Assembly: GCA_010645155.1 (NCBI GenBank)
Contig: JAAGOF010000251.1
Span: 524,190-588,189, forward strand
Direction of reading: 5' to 3'
DNA from: Tigriopus japonicus
Taxonomy: Eukaryota; Arthropoda; Copepoda; Harpacticoida; Harpacticidae
DNA: 64,000 nucleotides
Part shown: piece by piece, positions 35,683-49,700 of the stretch
Position numbering within the stretch: the stretch's first letter is position 1
Layout of the letters: every line of letters starts with the position of its first letter
The notes under the pieces: generated by a model
What the model saw: only the letters and a program-made list of their open reading frames with translations
Database searches by the model: none
What the model was told of the DNA's origin: nothing
Translations under genes and position numbers: made by a program

Positions 35683-38600
35683 TCTTTAGTCCATTTATGA
35701 TGCAAATGAGACGGTCGCCATCACATGGGAGGATACCGCATCTCTTTTGCGGTTCTCTATCCATCAACCTCTGACTCGCCAACGCACTGAACGAGAGTGC
35801 AATTGCAGCAGAATGCACTCACTCACTCACTTATACAGTGCCCACCGTCGTCTGCTACTACATATCCACCTATTTTGGCCTCGAGCTTGTCTATCTCAAC
35901 ACACAAAAAACATGAAATTAAATCTCTCCTCCCAAACCTAGAGAGATAAGTCCTCCTCTCTTTGCTCGTAATTGTGGCGAGGAAAACGAGGGAAAAACGT
36001 AATGCCCATTTTGAATGTCTTGGGTGGTGGCAATCGCCCAACGAATCTTGAATGAAAGAATGCCGTACAAAACTACAATCCGCTTTGGGATCCTCATCCA
36101 ATGGAGAGATCGAGAAGGAATCATGGGTGGATGGATTTCACGAGTGACAGCTGCTGAGTTGCTTGACGAGACGACTGGCTCTCTCATTCGGTCTCTGTCA
36201 CGTTGTATTGATGGTGATGTCAATCAAGGACTGCTTCCAATGGCACAATTAGCCTGAATGGTGGAGGGGACCCTTTCGTCTTGTTATAGTGGTGCCACAA
36301 GGAGGCTCTTTGTCAGGGCTCTTGCATATGGTCGGCCAACTTGAAGCGATTGATATCAGAGGTTTCGTGTTCCACATGACATTCAAGACAATATCTTCAT
36401 TTGCGACAGAGTCCCCGCAAAAACTCCCGTAGCCATTAATCATCACTCAGCATTGCTCCAAGGAGCCTCACGTGTTCAATTAGAAAAACTAAATGAAGCT
36501 AAACTAAGGAAACGAAAGGGGTGTGCTTGATTAATCATGAATGTATAGGACTAGTACTTTTGCAATTGAAAATAAATTCAAGGGGGCTACATTTCTTCCG
36601 TCAATCATCAGCTGACCCCAAAGTAAGAGGAATCCAAAGTCTTTGCTCTTTGGTAAAAAAGGTACCGTAACTTACTTATCCCTTTTCTAAAGTCATCATG
36701 ATTATTAATCAGGAGGTCAGCATCCCAAAGACTTTAAAAAACCCTATTTTGCTGACAGTGCAAGAGGGGAAAAACAAAAGTGCATTCATTGGCAGAAGAA
36801 ACAAATCTCGATATCAAGAGCGGTGATAGAGAGGTGATTATGGATGGAAGTGCAATGCAAACTCGCTTTTATTACGTACGTAGATTAATGGGCATTCCGA
36901 CCATCAGGGGTTCTTTGGCCGCGAGATGATCTTTCGAGACACACATTTCTGGACGAAATGACAGTACTTTCAACTTATATCCTCCACACCCCAAACTGTT
37001 CAGACATTCGAATGAGTTAATGAGTAATTTAGCACATGATAGAGATCGCAGAAATGCACTCAAGAACTGAATGAAATGAACTAAAACTGCTACGTTTTTG
37101 TGTTTTTCTTTTTTGTTTGATAGCTTGGGGATGTCAGACTAACAAGAACTGAGGGATTGAGTGATTAATTGAAAAGGTTATTGTGATCCAAAAGCAAAAA
37201 TTATCGGATCAAAAATTGGCAGGTCATTTCAGTTCGTCTCGGAAGCATTTTGCAACATCACTTGCAACCTTAATCTTTTTTTTTGATTGTGGGTGCTAGG
37301 GTCGGAGGTTTGAGCCTCGCCCGGCCAGCGAAGCCAGCCATCACATCTTCCAAATCATTTCCGATAGGCAATCTCGTGTCCGGTATCAGATTGGTTCTCC
37401 GTCTGTGGGTGTGGATTAGCGTCTAAAAGTTCCCCTGAGAGAGGTAATCACAACATAAAACAGGATTAAAATGAAACCTCAAGAATCAAGCCTGGTAGAA
37501 TTTGGCTTTAAGTTAAACCATTTGTCTTTTTTACTGACAATTATGCAGAATGACATGTTTGATGTTTTGCCATGATCTATGGGCAATGTCAATCACTTCA
37601 AAGAAAACCTTAACAAGGCATTAGATAGAGGAAAAAAGAAGGTTCGATCGTCTGCCGGAATTCGAGAATCATTGCTCTGATTTATTGGTAATCTGGTCAG
37701 ATTCCTGTGAAGACTGGTTGCATTTGAGGTTGTGGGCCTTTGAATGTGAACTTACTTGTGCTCTATGGTATGTCCGTGTTTGCGCCATTGAGCTGAAGAA
37801 TCACTTGGAATTTGCAATGCATCCAAAAAGGATCATTTTTCAAAGGGTGAACAAGAATGTGGCATCATAAATGCGTCAGCTCCGAAACGAATTTTCATTC
37901 ATCTCCGAGTGTCATTTTCAGTTGCTTTGAGCTACAAGAGAATGTGGCTATAGAAATAGTAGTGGATGATGCACATAGCGGCGAATGATCTATTCTGTTG
38001 TTAATACAGACTTTGGGCTCACTACTAAAACCATAGAGCGAGCTCTAAAGAAGCGCCTTGAGCAACACCCCAACCAAAAAAACCCACATATTTTGGTTCT
38101 TTCAAACGAGCACAACAAGTATCAAGCATAAACATAAAGCAATTGGCAACTTCGAAGGAGATAAAGAAATGTTAATGCTTTAAAAATCAAGACAATTGAC
38201 CTTGAAGAAATTTTTGCTTGGAGCAAAGACTATTGCAAAAGAAGACTCCAAAGGAAAAGCGAAAAAACGTTGTTCAATTCAAAAAATGTTAAGCAAAATT
38301 TTAAAATGTCAACACAAATTGCATTTAAACTATAAGAAATGTCTATGCTCTTCTGCACATTTCTTGAGGTGGCTGTTCTATGATCATGTGAGAACAATGT
38401 TAAGGAGTCCTGAAGTCACCCTTAAGGCAATCGACCTGCATCTTAGTTGAAATTCATACCCAGCCCACTGAAACAAACTTTCATCCCAAGCTGTTTTCGA
38501 TATATTGAATCTGAATAAACAAAGGCCAAAAATTTCCCCTTTCTAACTTATTCAATCAATAATCTGACCTTAGAAGGCTCGAAATGGAAGTTATCAAGTC

Positions 38601-40119
38601 TATTCAAAATTTTACAAGTGGGTTCTAACTTGTTTAAAGATACCAACCAACAACTCCGAGAAGCCTGGAGGAGGATGCAAATTCCGTTTTGAGCAGCCCA
38701 CATTATATAAACCATGTCGTTCTATTCATTGCCGACATTCAATTCATTTCCCTCCTTCTGAAACTTGGGAGTTTGTGTGCCATTTTCAAGACGGAACCAA
38801 ACCGAGAACTAAATCCCGACAAAGGGTAATCAAGTTTGAAATGGAGTAGGGTCCAGTTGAGAAAGTTTGCCAATTATTCCCATCTCGGATCAATTACATT
38901 GGGAATGTTTATCTTTCTTTCACTTTGAGGGAGCCAAATGGACAAAGTGGAAACTGGACCTCTTATTCGCAAGTTCAAACAAAAGGTGGCAAGAGTAAAA
39001 GCAATGTTATTTTATGTTTATATCTAAAAACTTTGAAAAGCTATTTCCCAAAAGCTTGGAAAAGCCATTGTTAAATTGTTTGCCTGACAGTTCATTATTT
39101 TGCAAAAAATATCGGGAACGAAGGTTAATGCGCACGTTGAGTTCACTTTCTCAAATGCAGTGTAGAAAACTCTGACTGGCATTTGCTAAGGTTTTATGAC
39201 TTGAAGGCCCCTTACTATATTACCTTGCCACTTTGCGTCTTATCTTCTCTTACTTTCAAGTGCTGTTCACAAAACAGAAGAGAGCAAACTGAAACATTCC
39301 GACTAAGAATCGACGAAAATGATCCTTTAAACAAGACTGATGATTGAAAAAAGGGAAACCTGAAAACTTCAGGCTCAAACTAAAATCGAGAGCTACGCAG
39401 AATTGTACTTCCCTATCATGAGACACATCATCCCATTATTTTTTATCGCACAAGGATTAAGAATGTTTTGAATGGCCTTGACTCTGTAGGAAAATGGATT
39501 AATTTGACATCCAGGCGAATTAAAATAACCCATTGAGACAGATAAGGATGACAATTGATTGTCCTTGATTCAGGATGACCTCACTTGAAGACAAACTAGC
39601 TTTGTCAACAACCCATCGTTTGATCTTTCTTTTAAGCTCTTTTTTTCCTCCATTGAAACACACCCTTTGCCCCAAAATTTTAGAAACCTTGTTTCTTCTG
39701 CGTGAATGAAAGCTCTTTGGCCTTAGAAACAACAATTATTCCCCAAGAACAGGCAGTGATTTGACTCGATTTCACACCTCGTGTCATTTGTGCTTTGAAA
39801 TGCACATTCTTTGCCTTTCTCAGGATCTCTTTTCTTTTCTTAAGTGGAGCCCACCCACTTCTCTGAAACGAGAAAAAGTCCAAGCAAGCAAGCTCTGTTT
39901 TAATTCTAATTAATTGTGGATTCACGATTGCACATTTTCGATGTCGGAGAGATTATGGCTCAGTTAAAGATGGCGGGACTCATTTTTAGGGGACCATTTT
40001 TCTTCTTCGTCCCCGTGCACAATCGTTCAAAATGCAATGAAATGCGCTAGAGATGCAGAAAAGTGCAAATTTGTTTGCCAAATTAGCGCAATTCACAGGT
40101 TCATGTCAAGAGCTTGTTC

Positions 40120-40135
40120 GAACGAACGTTCGTTC
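40120..40135. repeat. 16 bp perfect palindrome
   Basis: GAACGAACGTTCGTTC is its own reverse complement. It could bind a dimeric regulator, but it is built from the AACG word that also forms microsatellites here, so it may be a small head-to-head repeat. Confidence 0.55.
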
Positions 40136-43100
40136 TCTTTGGTTTGTATGGGTTGTTGAACCTGGAAATGGTATTTGATTTAGCTCGATTCCTTCGACAT
40201 TTGAAAGATGGTTCGATTTCCGTTGTCGGAATCGACTCTATGGATCAATTTGGCATAGTTTTTCAAGCACAGTTCATGATCGGGACGGCTCGAAAAATGC
40301 AAATATTTGGCGAGACTGAAGTGCATTGATCATCGAACATGAATCAGTTACAGCAAAGACAAAAATGGACTAACCAGAGTCTCGTGAGTTTGACATGATT
40401 CATATCACAGAACGAAGGCCGCCTTTGTCCCTTTTTTTTAATATTTATGGACCGTATGTTCATATAAGTACATACCAAGTAATGTAGTAAGGCATTGCTT
40501 TGGGCCAAGTGTAACGTTCATCCTTTAGATGCATTCTGTGCGTCCCCAAGGTCATATTAAACGGATGCGAGAGACAAACTTTCATTCCCTCGTTTTCCAT
40601 TACTGACTCTCTTTCTCTCGTACAGTGCAGTAGTGTCTTTGTTGATAATAAATACGATGCAAACTGAGGATTGCTTCGAGTCAAGTCGCGAGTTGTTTGA
40701 TTTTTCCAGTTTTTTTACGGTCCCGTTAATTGCCATCGGAAGGCATTAAAGTCAAAGGGAAAAGCCATCTTCGCACACTTTTATATTGGTAATGTGGGGG
40801 AGTAGAAACGCCCAAGTTGCAGCCATTGGATTACAATGGGTATTTGGCCTTTACCTCCTCCTTTTCCGTCTCTTGATATCACAGAGATCCACTTTAGAGA
40901 CTCGGTTTCAGTATTTGACGTAGACCTTTAGACATTTGCTTGATTGGACGCTAATGAAAGCTAAATTGTTGTTAAAAAAATGCAGATCTGGGAGGGTCAA
41001 TGGATCTAGTTAAAAATGACATTCAAAGGCTCATTTTCCGATCAAATTCAACTTTATCTTTAATGTAATATGTTTGTTATCATGAAATCTCGGGCTGTGA
41101 TTAAGAATCTCAAGCCCATTACTCATGATATCGTATCTCTATGGCAACACTGGCAATGGACAATATTTAGTAGCAGCCACTCTAGTGCGTCTTTGAGGCC
41201 CAACCCCTTCTCATGTGGAACACTGTGTTCCCACTTATTGCGTTTCGAAGAAAGCACGATGGGATGCACATTCGGCCCATTTTTCCTGCTTCACTTTGAC
41301 AGGCACTGTAAAACTTCCGACACGTTTTCCCCCTTCTTCAACGATATCACTTGCAGTCCGCATCTTTTAGAAATGTTTACTCGTCACTTTGGCCTCTATC
41401 GTAAAAGCAATTATTGTTCTCTGTACTCGATAGCAGCAATTCCTCATCAATAATTACTCGTGACTGCCAGAGCATCCGAAATATTTGTCTAAGTACTCTA
41501 TGAGCTGCCAAGGTATGTTAATGCTCGATTATGACAGTGGCAACTTCAGAAAGGCCAGGCATACGCAAAATAGTTTGACTCAATAACGATCTACATTAAA
41601 ACTGCATCCCATTGAATGTGGGGAAAACGAGGCGGAAAGCTCGAAATTTGGTGCAACAACCCAGTAAAACCCGCCTCAGGATCTCACCAATATCCAATCC
41701 GATGTAAATAACGCTCTAAAAGAATAGAAAATGTGGAACCTCAGGAGCGGTTAAGATGTACGACCAATGTCATATTTGGCAATGAAAGGGCTCTTGGCGA
41801 GATCAATGAGCTCCTATTCATCAAGCAAGAACCAGCGACCTTTTTTTGCGCTGTCAGAACAATCCGCGAATTAGGTCAGTCAACATTGGAAACTCGGCAA
41901 GGGTCCAAAATAGACACGAATCAACGCCGTTTGTTTGTGAGTGAGTCTGTCCCAGGGAACAAATCTCTCGTTTCAAGTCTAGGCGCCGAATTTGATCGCT
42001 TCGCAGGTCACTGAAATGTCGTGGCAAACGAAGAAGAACAGCCCCTTGTCCACATAGTTCACTTTCAAATGGGAGTTTGATGTTTCTCGCAAATGCCAAT
42101 GGCCGAACTGAGCTCTGTACTAAATCAAAGAGATACTACTAGACACATATAATTGCGCGACACCAAGTTCGAACGATGGCTGAGCGCTATTTGAAACTTT
42201 TACATCTGACCACATGTCAAAACGAGGGGTATAACAGCAGTCCATTGTCGTCCAAGGATCATATATCAATGGAGGGCACAACATTCTCTCCAAGTGATTG
42301 GACACGCTCCTTTCTTTTCTCTCATTACGGAGAGTTATCCGCGAAAGCAAGGCAGATCCCGCTCGTTTCTGTCCCTTGTTTTCTCCAGAATTTGCAAACA
42401 TTCGCAGTAGTGACATTTATAATCCATAAAAGTCAAATCTGCAAGTCCGCTCATGAACCTGAGGAGCTCTTTTGAGTCTCGACTTTTCACATTTATGTTA
42501 GCATACATTATCCCACGAAGGACATGTTTCGGGGGAAAAATCGCGTAATTATTTCCTGACAATCTGGCCTAACTCCAAGGAACGAACATCTGCTTCAAAA
42601 CATTTCTCGGTCAAAGCTGACTTTTGCGGGACAATGGAGTTTAATGGGGGCTTGAAAGTGCCACTTGAAAAGCATCCTGTCAACATAGTTTCACGCCCAA
42701 ATTCATTCAACTTGTTATGGAACCGTTTCAATCGATTGACTGCAGCCGTTTGAGCACCATACAACATGCTCTGAGCGATGTGTTTTACGTAGTACATAAT
42801 CAGGGTTTTTGGAACACTCCGAATAAAGAATGACTCAGGGTTGGTCACCGGTTTTGATCACAAACTCAAAAGGCTTAAAACTTATCATTCGTGCAAAAAC
42901 TCATTTAATTTGCGGGAGTCCTCGTTATCATTTCCCTCCTCAAATGCACTTTTTGAAATTTTGAATAAAAACTGTCGAGCTCGTTTTTGTCGTTGTCGTT
43001 CCAAATGCACTCTTGGGAGAAACGGAGCAGAATTGTGGACTGACTGCATTTGGATTTGAATCCGATAGATTCTTCGTTTCTCGAGGTCGAATCATCGCTT

Positions 43101-43200
43101 CAGTTATTTTTTTTATCCGGCCATTTTGAGTAAGCATGTTCGTGGAGGTCCAATATCAATTGAATAATTCATTCCCAGGGCAATTATTGCGAACAAGAAG

Positions 43201-43219
43201 TCGTCGTCGTCGTCGTCGT
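43201..43219. repeat. (TCG)6 microsatellite
   Basis: Six perfect TCG units; read as polyarginine in one plus-strand frame. Confidence 0.88.
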
Positions 43220-44638
43220 TTGAGTCCAGCTAAGCTTGGGTGTCTGAATTTCATTCGCGAATGCAATTCTTCATGCAAAACTTTGAGGCATGTGAGGAGG
43301 CCCCGTTTCGTCGGTCGTAATTGCATTAACAAGGCACAACTACTACGCTAGAGTACGGTATGTTGGAGTAGTAGAATGAAGATACGAAATAATACTATCA
43401 GAATGGCTGTCAACCCGCCCAACGAACGACCCTCTCGCTTGTTCTTCTCGTCGGTGTCATCTGAATTTCATGCAATGTCCCAAGCTTGATGACTCTTGGC
43501 GACAATCGTCATGCTTGTCTGCATCTCGTTCTCAAGAAATTTGTCTGCCAGCAGCAATTTTGAATTTGATCCCCCTTGCATGTTGCATGAACGAGAAATG
43601 AATCCAAATATTAATCTGGGTAATAGCGCAAACAACGAGCAACGGAACGAAAAGCAGACTGTCCGAGAGTCTACGTAAGCACCGTTCGTTCATCCTTTAG
43701 GCGGGCAAAAATCAGTGGGATTTTGATCGTGTCGCGATGCCTCTTTGAAGGGATCAAAAATTCGCCAGAGCCTTTTCATAGTGAGTGTGGATCATGTAAA
43801 CATTTAATTCGTATCGCATGCTTGAATCGTAGGCTGCTCCGGGGTCCAAGGCGATTTTGATTTGCGAGCTCTTGACTTGGGACATCAAACTAATCACGAA
43901 CCCATCAGGGCCTAATCATAACCCTAGAGTTGATCCGTCCGACCACATTGGAATTACATTACGTTCAAAGAGCACCAGGACGACCAACCAGCCAGCCAGC
44001 AAACCAACCAACTCAAGTGCAAATGCATTTATCCATCATGCCAGCATGGAGCCTTTTACATCAGACAACACTCCTCTATGGATGACCCTTCATCTGGACC
44101 AAGCGCTGCCTTGCTTCTTGTTGTTTCGACACAAAAAAGACAGTTTTCAGATTGTTCTAAAATTGGACACAGGATAGATCATTTAATGTGAGGGAACGGT
44201 CAGGTCACGTGTTTTGTTTGACCTCGGATAAAGGTACGTAACATAGTTTTGTGCTAAAAGGATAGATAAGGCGCTTCCAGAGAATGGTGGTTGTCTCATA
44301 TCAGACGAGAGAAGATGAGCAAAAACACACTTTGGCCCGGCAAATCAAAAGCCGAGAAACATGCAACAACAAAGTGAACTCGAGACGAAATGCTTTGGTG
44401 TGTTTCGCTTTTTTGTCCAAGTGCGCCCCCTGATACCCGAATTCACGTACGTCCATGTACGTAGGAAGAGAGCTACGCACGTAATCGTTGAAGGCCTGCA
44501 ATTACACTTCATATCGTGTCTGAATATTATGCACGCAGCCAAAATCGCGTTCACTTCATGGTCCGTCCGACAAGAGGAACGTCGGCGTTTGCGAATCTTC
44601 ATCATTCTCATCCTCAGATGAGATCAACTTCAGCCACA

Positions 44639-44660
44639 CACTCACTCACTCACTCACTCA
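44639..44660. repeat. (CACT)5.5 microsatellite
   Basis: Perfect CACT array followed by a short ACAC-rich tail. Confidence 0.9.
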
Positions 44661-45839
44661 TACACACATACAATACTCACTGCCAAATCTCTTGAAATCT
44701 GAGTCGCTCCTGATTTGCTACAAAGACCAATGACCGATGGATTGATGGGGAACATATTGTGTTATGGCTACTGGTTTCGATTTGTGGGACGAATTTGGGG
44801 ACAGCTTTCAGAAGCTTCAGGGTTGGTTTTGACCAGTGTGGTTGGTTAGCAATTGGAGCTCTCTTCTTATAGAATATCAAAAGAGGTTGTTCTATCAAGA
44901 TAAGAAGATTAGCCAGGAGAATGTGAGATCAGATTAGGAATAGAAAAAGACAAGATCAAACATGTCTGACCTTCTCAACTGAGTCGAGCCTATCTAAGTA
45001 GGAGTATTACTTGGGAATTCGGGATGCGATGTTATTGTGACTACAATCCGAGTGAGATTTAGGGTAAACATTCAAGTGTTTTCGAGAAACTCGTTCGTCT
45101 CGATTCCGATGAAACGCTCCAAATCTAACCTTTTAACGCCTTTTATTGAAGATATCACTCGGGCTCAAATCTTCGAATACAAATGTCAGTTTTGAATTCT
45201 TTGGCTGGGGAAAAGTTTGGGTTCAGACCCAGTGCTCCATTTCATTGAGTTCCAGGATCCAGAGAGTTTTTTGGTTTGTTTCTCTTGACAACGCCTGCTT
45301 TCCACTTGGTTTAACTTTTGAAAGGTTTTTTCCCCTCCTCGTTCTTCTTGAAGTTTCGTCCCGTACTCTTCACACCACACCAAACCAGTCGGGTTTCGTC
45401 CGTTCCTCCCCCTCTTGAGATCCTTTTCCCCCTCGCAAATTGAATTTCTGGCTTTTCATCTCATTTTCTTTCTGCTCTTGCCATTCTATAAGACTTCTAG
45501 ACCTGGCCAAATGGTGGACCAAGAGGTTGGTTGTTGATAATGCTAAATCTGATCCAAGATCATTCTTCATCCTCGTCTACACTTCTTGCTATCTGATTTT
45601 TTTTGCCCAAAGTGAGATTCAATGAAACTCTAATTAACACTTCAAGGCCCTTTTGGGCAAATTGAAAGCTAATGACATAGTCCCACGTGCTTAAGCAAGG
45701 AGTCGCCTTTCTATCAAAGTTTCATTTATCTAAATCATACCCCAAGTGACTGACGGCCAGGAGACAGAAATCATAACACGTTGGTTTGCTTATGCCAGAT
45801 TCAGTTTTGGCCACACTGCATGAAGCGGTGAATACATTT

Positions 45840-46720
45840 TTTCCCCGACCCCGTTCTTTTCTGTTGTTCCGCATCGGCGTCCCAAAGACAAAAAAACACC
45901 CGCTCTTCGTCCCTAAACTAGACCAGTCTTGGGCCAGACATGCATCCTTTCGTCGGTCCGTCCGACGCTCGGTGGGTCGTCGATCGATTCGTTGACTCCG
46001 TTGGTTCCTTAGAGTGTGTGCGCATGTAAACTCGTTTCCCTCCCAAAGTTTTGCGAGTTGCTTTGGATCAAGAGCGAGAGAGGCAGAGTGCAATGAACTC
46101 TTTCAGACTGTCGCAAAATCTTCCTTGGGTTGCGGCCTCCAAAATCAGACAGTCGGTCACTCACTCTCCCGGTGGCAATTTCAAGCCGCAAAATAGAGGG
46201 GAGGAAGAGCGCAGAAGGCGCAAGGCGCACAGGCGAGCGTCCAAAGACTCTGCACTCTCTTGGCCCGCCCGGGATGCTCGCATTTGTTCCTCACAGAGTG
46301 AATTGGGGTCAAGCACAGCGCGCACGTAAGCCTCACGAGGACGCACGCTCACTCGCTCTTGGAATTTGGCAAGGAATTTGGCAAGGAATGCACTCCTGCT
46401 TGCTCAGACTGGCAGCTTAGCGCTCAACTTTGTTAGAACACATTCTGGCGCTAGACGCCGCACTTTTGCAGCGAGGTGGCCAAGGCGTGCAACAGATTCG
46501 CTCTCGGACGCTTTTTTTGGAGAGGGGGGTGCTTGGAACTGCAACTCCTTTGTGTGATGAGCTTACCTCAACACTGAAGGAGCACTTTGGTCTGACGGGG
46601 AAAAAGAGGAATGAACGAAAAGGAAAAGAGCACGTCGAACGTGAGTTCATCATTGGGAATCTCCAGGATGGTCAGAGAGTGGCTTGCCCATGAAACGAGC
46701 CTCTCCGAACGACGGCAGAC
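45840..46720. promoter_or_regulatory. CpG-dense island, candidate promoter or first-exon region
   Basis: This is by eye the most CpG-dense stretch in the window, with CG dinucleotides every few bases (for example around 45955-45995 and 46195-46350), set in AT-rich surroundings. It contains GAGA-like tracts (near 46070 and 46160), a TCAGACT initiator-like word near 46405, and two good donors: CACAGCGCGCAC|GTAAGC at 46326 and GTCGAAC|GTGAGT at 46641. Such islands in animal genomes often mark promoters and first exons of expressed genes. Several frames are open on both strands (45722-46093 minus; 46130-46420 and 46430-46693 plus), as expected where stops are rare; none is recognised. Direction of any transcript is undetermined, though the donors favour the plus strand. 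Confidence 0.35.
46361..46389. repeat. 12 bp tandem duplication
   Basis: GGAATTTGGCAA repeated twice and followed by a partial third copy (GGAAT), within the CpG-dense island. Confidence 0.85.
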
Positions 46721-49700
46721 TTTCGAGAGTGGCGGCAATTACTTGTGCATGCATTTTTGAAAAATGAGAGCCTCTTATTCAGGTAATCTACAAACCATTT
46801 ATCAAATCAATCCATGCAAGCCACGGAAATAACAATTGGCTTCCCATGGAGAAAGAACGTGTTACACGGAACAACAAACACTCATTCGGAACGCATTCCT
46901 GACTAAAAGAGTCGTCAAACAGCACTTGAATTTACGACCTTCTCCAACCTAAACAAAAAGTAGCGGGTTGTTTTTCGTATGTGAATAGTCAGCGAACTTA
47001 ATTTAATGAGAACATTCCAGCCATTATTGAAGTGCAGTTGCATGAATAACGTAACTTTCATGCGGCAATCAAAACTATTTTTGGTCAATTGCTGACCAAT
47101 ACGATGAATCATCGCAACTGGCCTCGCAGATTTATTCGTGAGAGAAGCTAAGAGACCAAAACCAACGCATAAAAAATCCACTTAATGAGGTAAAACGATC
47201 TGAAACTAAAGAAATGAGATGGGAGTTTATGGTTTACTTGCGGTGGAAGAGATTTCTATCCCACTAGTATTTTTTTAGAAACATTACTAAGGAGATTGTC
47301 GAAAGTGCGAAACATTGCGTTCCAAGCAACAAAAACAGCAAAAGGGGTGTTTTTGTTTGGGTTGCATGATGAAAAATGAGATTAAACATGTTCCTGGAAT
47401 CAGATTCCTCCCTGCACACAGGACCTCACTGCGACAGACTTCAATTTCATGTTGATAGCAAATCTTGTTTACGTACGTTTTTAACTTTCCCTAATGATCA
47501 CATTGACCTTAATGTGGCTGATAAAAAAAACGTGCTCAAATGTTCTTATGAAAAAGAAATTTCATAATGCCTTCTCTCTTTCCAAAGTATCAATCCTTGA
47601 TAACCGAAATGTGTCGACCGAAAACGTCATCAATGTTATTTAAAAAGTCGATGACGTCATGCGTTCTTGGCTTGACAAGCGGGAAAATGGTCGGTTTATG
47701 AGTAAGAAAAGGCCAGAAAAGATGGACACGCTTTGAAATCGAGACTTTTTTCGCGCTTAAAGAACTTGGACGCACACACAAAAAAATACGATGGAATGCT
47801 GATTTCAACCGAGTGTGTGATGGGTGTCTCGTCTCAACGTTTCTTGCATTGTTGATGCCCACGAATCTCAGTTTAATTGAATAACTCACCCTATTCTGCA
47901 CTCTTCAACCGAGGACACATTTCATTAGTATTTACAATAAGCCCATTAATGCCCAAAACGTTTTATTCTACCCAAATACTTTGCCTTTTAGGGCCCCTCG
48001 GAGACATATTGATTCTTACAAACTTGTCCATAGCTTGAGAAGTCTTTGACCCAAGGACCAACAACAAATTGGCCAGCATTTTATCCATGTTTGCCCCGTT
48101 CTTGTTGCAACAAAATTGAAATGCATCTAGATTTCTGAACTTTGACTGGCCATATGAGACAAGCAGAACCTGCTTAATTCTCCAACTAGAACCTAGAGAA
48201 ACGAAAAAGCATTGATGTAAGAGAACCTGCCGCCATTGCTGCTGTCAAGAAGGTTAATTGAAATAGTGGATGGGGCATGCATGTCTGATGCAAGTCTTGC
48301 TTCCTCTCGTCCAATCCCGAGGATTATCAACCCAAATTTCACCGACATTCGAGTGCAAGCCCCTAACCTCATCCACCTCCTCGAGACAATGAATAGGCTC
48401 TTCATAAGCATTCTTACATGATCCCCAACCATTGTTTTCCCAACTATGAAGACATGCTGGCCGTTCCCCAGTTTTTTCATCCCAAGCAAACAGTGCGAGA
48501 TGGAAATGCTTGCAGTTCTCGCTCCTTATTCAATACCGGCACAATAGAACAAAACGGCGACTCTCTTTGCCTTGACTTGTCGGGGTAATATAAAAGAAAG
48601 AAAAAACCTGTTTTGGCAAACTTTTCGACGAGCCTTAGATTACAGTGAACTTTCTTTAAGAGCTGTCAGATTGGGCTGAAGTATCTCGTGAATGCTGATA
48701 AGAACCGAGGAGGATCTCAGACCAGGTGAACCGGTTGCTTGGCTCGTTGGTAATGGATGGTTGCTGGACTGGGTGAATGAAATAAATGGTGGTCGCGACA
48801 AAATTTGCGAAACCCGTGGGAAGGTCCTCGAACCCGAGACTTCTTGGTCTTGGCTTCATGGACAAAATGGATGACTAAGAAATTATCAAGTACCGTGTAC
48901 TGTATATTGAAGGGAAAAGCTTTCTTGGTTGACATCATTCTCGCTCAAAGCGTTTGAGTGCTACGGACAAATGAATGTCTTGGTTGGCGAATCACAATAT
49001 GTGAATGCTATGACAGGCCATGTTTACGAACCTTTGGATGACAGTGGACATATTTGCAAGAACGCTGCTCGGCGGAGATAATGGCTTTGACCATCAACTC
49101 GACGACCACGTGAATCCTATCAGAACTTGAAAATTGCGAATGAACGGACTTGAATCGTCGAGGTGGCCAAGTGTTATTTAATGGCTTTTATTCGATCTCG
49201 GAATGGCTCTAACCTTAGAATGACAAAATGAAATAGTTTTAGCGACTTGACTGCACCCGGTCGTTCAGCTTATGTGCCAGATTCATAGGCAATAACACAG
49301 CTCCTCGATGTTTAGTATTGCTTGACATGACAAAACAGAGTTTAAACACACAATCTGCGGCGAGTTTTGCATGCTTTCGTTAGTTAACCATTTGTGGCAT
49401 TGTAATTGAAGTTTTGGTATTGATTTTAGGCTGGATTAGACGTCGGTCGTCCCAGAAACCAACCATCGGATTCCTTTGTTCCTCAACCAGAGGGGAAAAA
49501 TCACTGCGAATGCTCGTTATGAGTTTTTTGAAAAGTGCATCATCTCCATATTCCACTCTCAATATTCGGTTCCGACTGAGGTCTACGATTCAATTGATTT
49601 AAACGATTTCAATCAGCCATCTTTTTTATATCGTTTCGTCTCCAACATTCGAACCCAAAGAGACTCATTCACGATGAAATAACTATCGGCCGTTTTTTTC

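Larger units (their letters stand above)
34810..45839. other. long non-coding stretch, nothing recognised beyond simple repeats
   Basis: About 11 kb with no recognised gene. Contains CCAA (35661-35682), CACT (35816-35831 and 44639-44660) and TCG (43201-43219) microsatellites and a 16 bp perfect palindrome (40120-40135). The part from 36.5 to 39.9 kb is clearly AT-rich. A T-loop-like GGTTTGAGCC at about 37307 may be a decayed tRNA-related fragment but does not fold as a tRNA. The longest frame, 127 codons at 41070-41453, is unrecognised. Confidence 0.45.
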
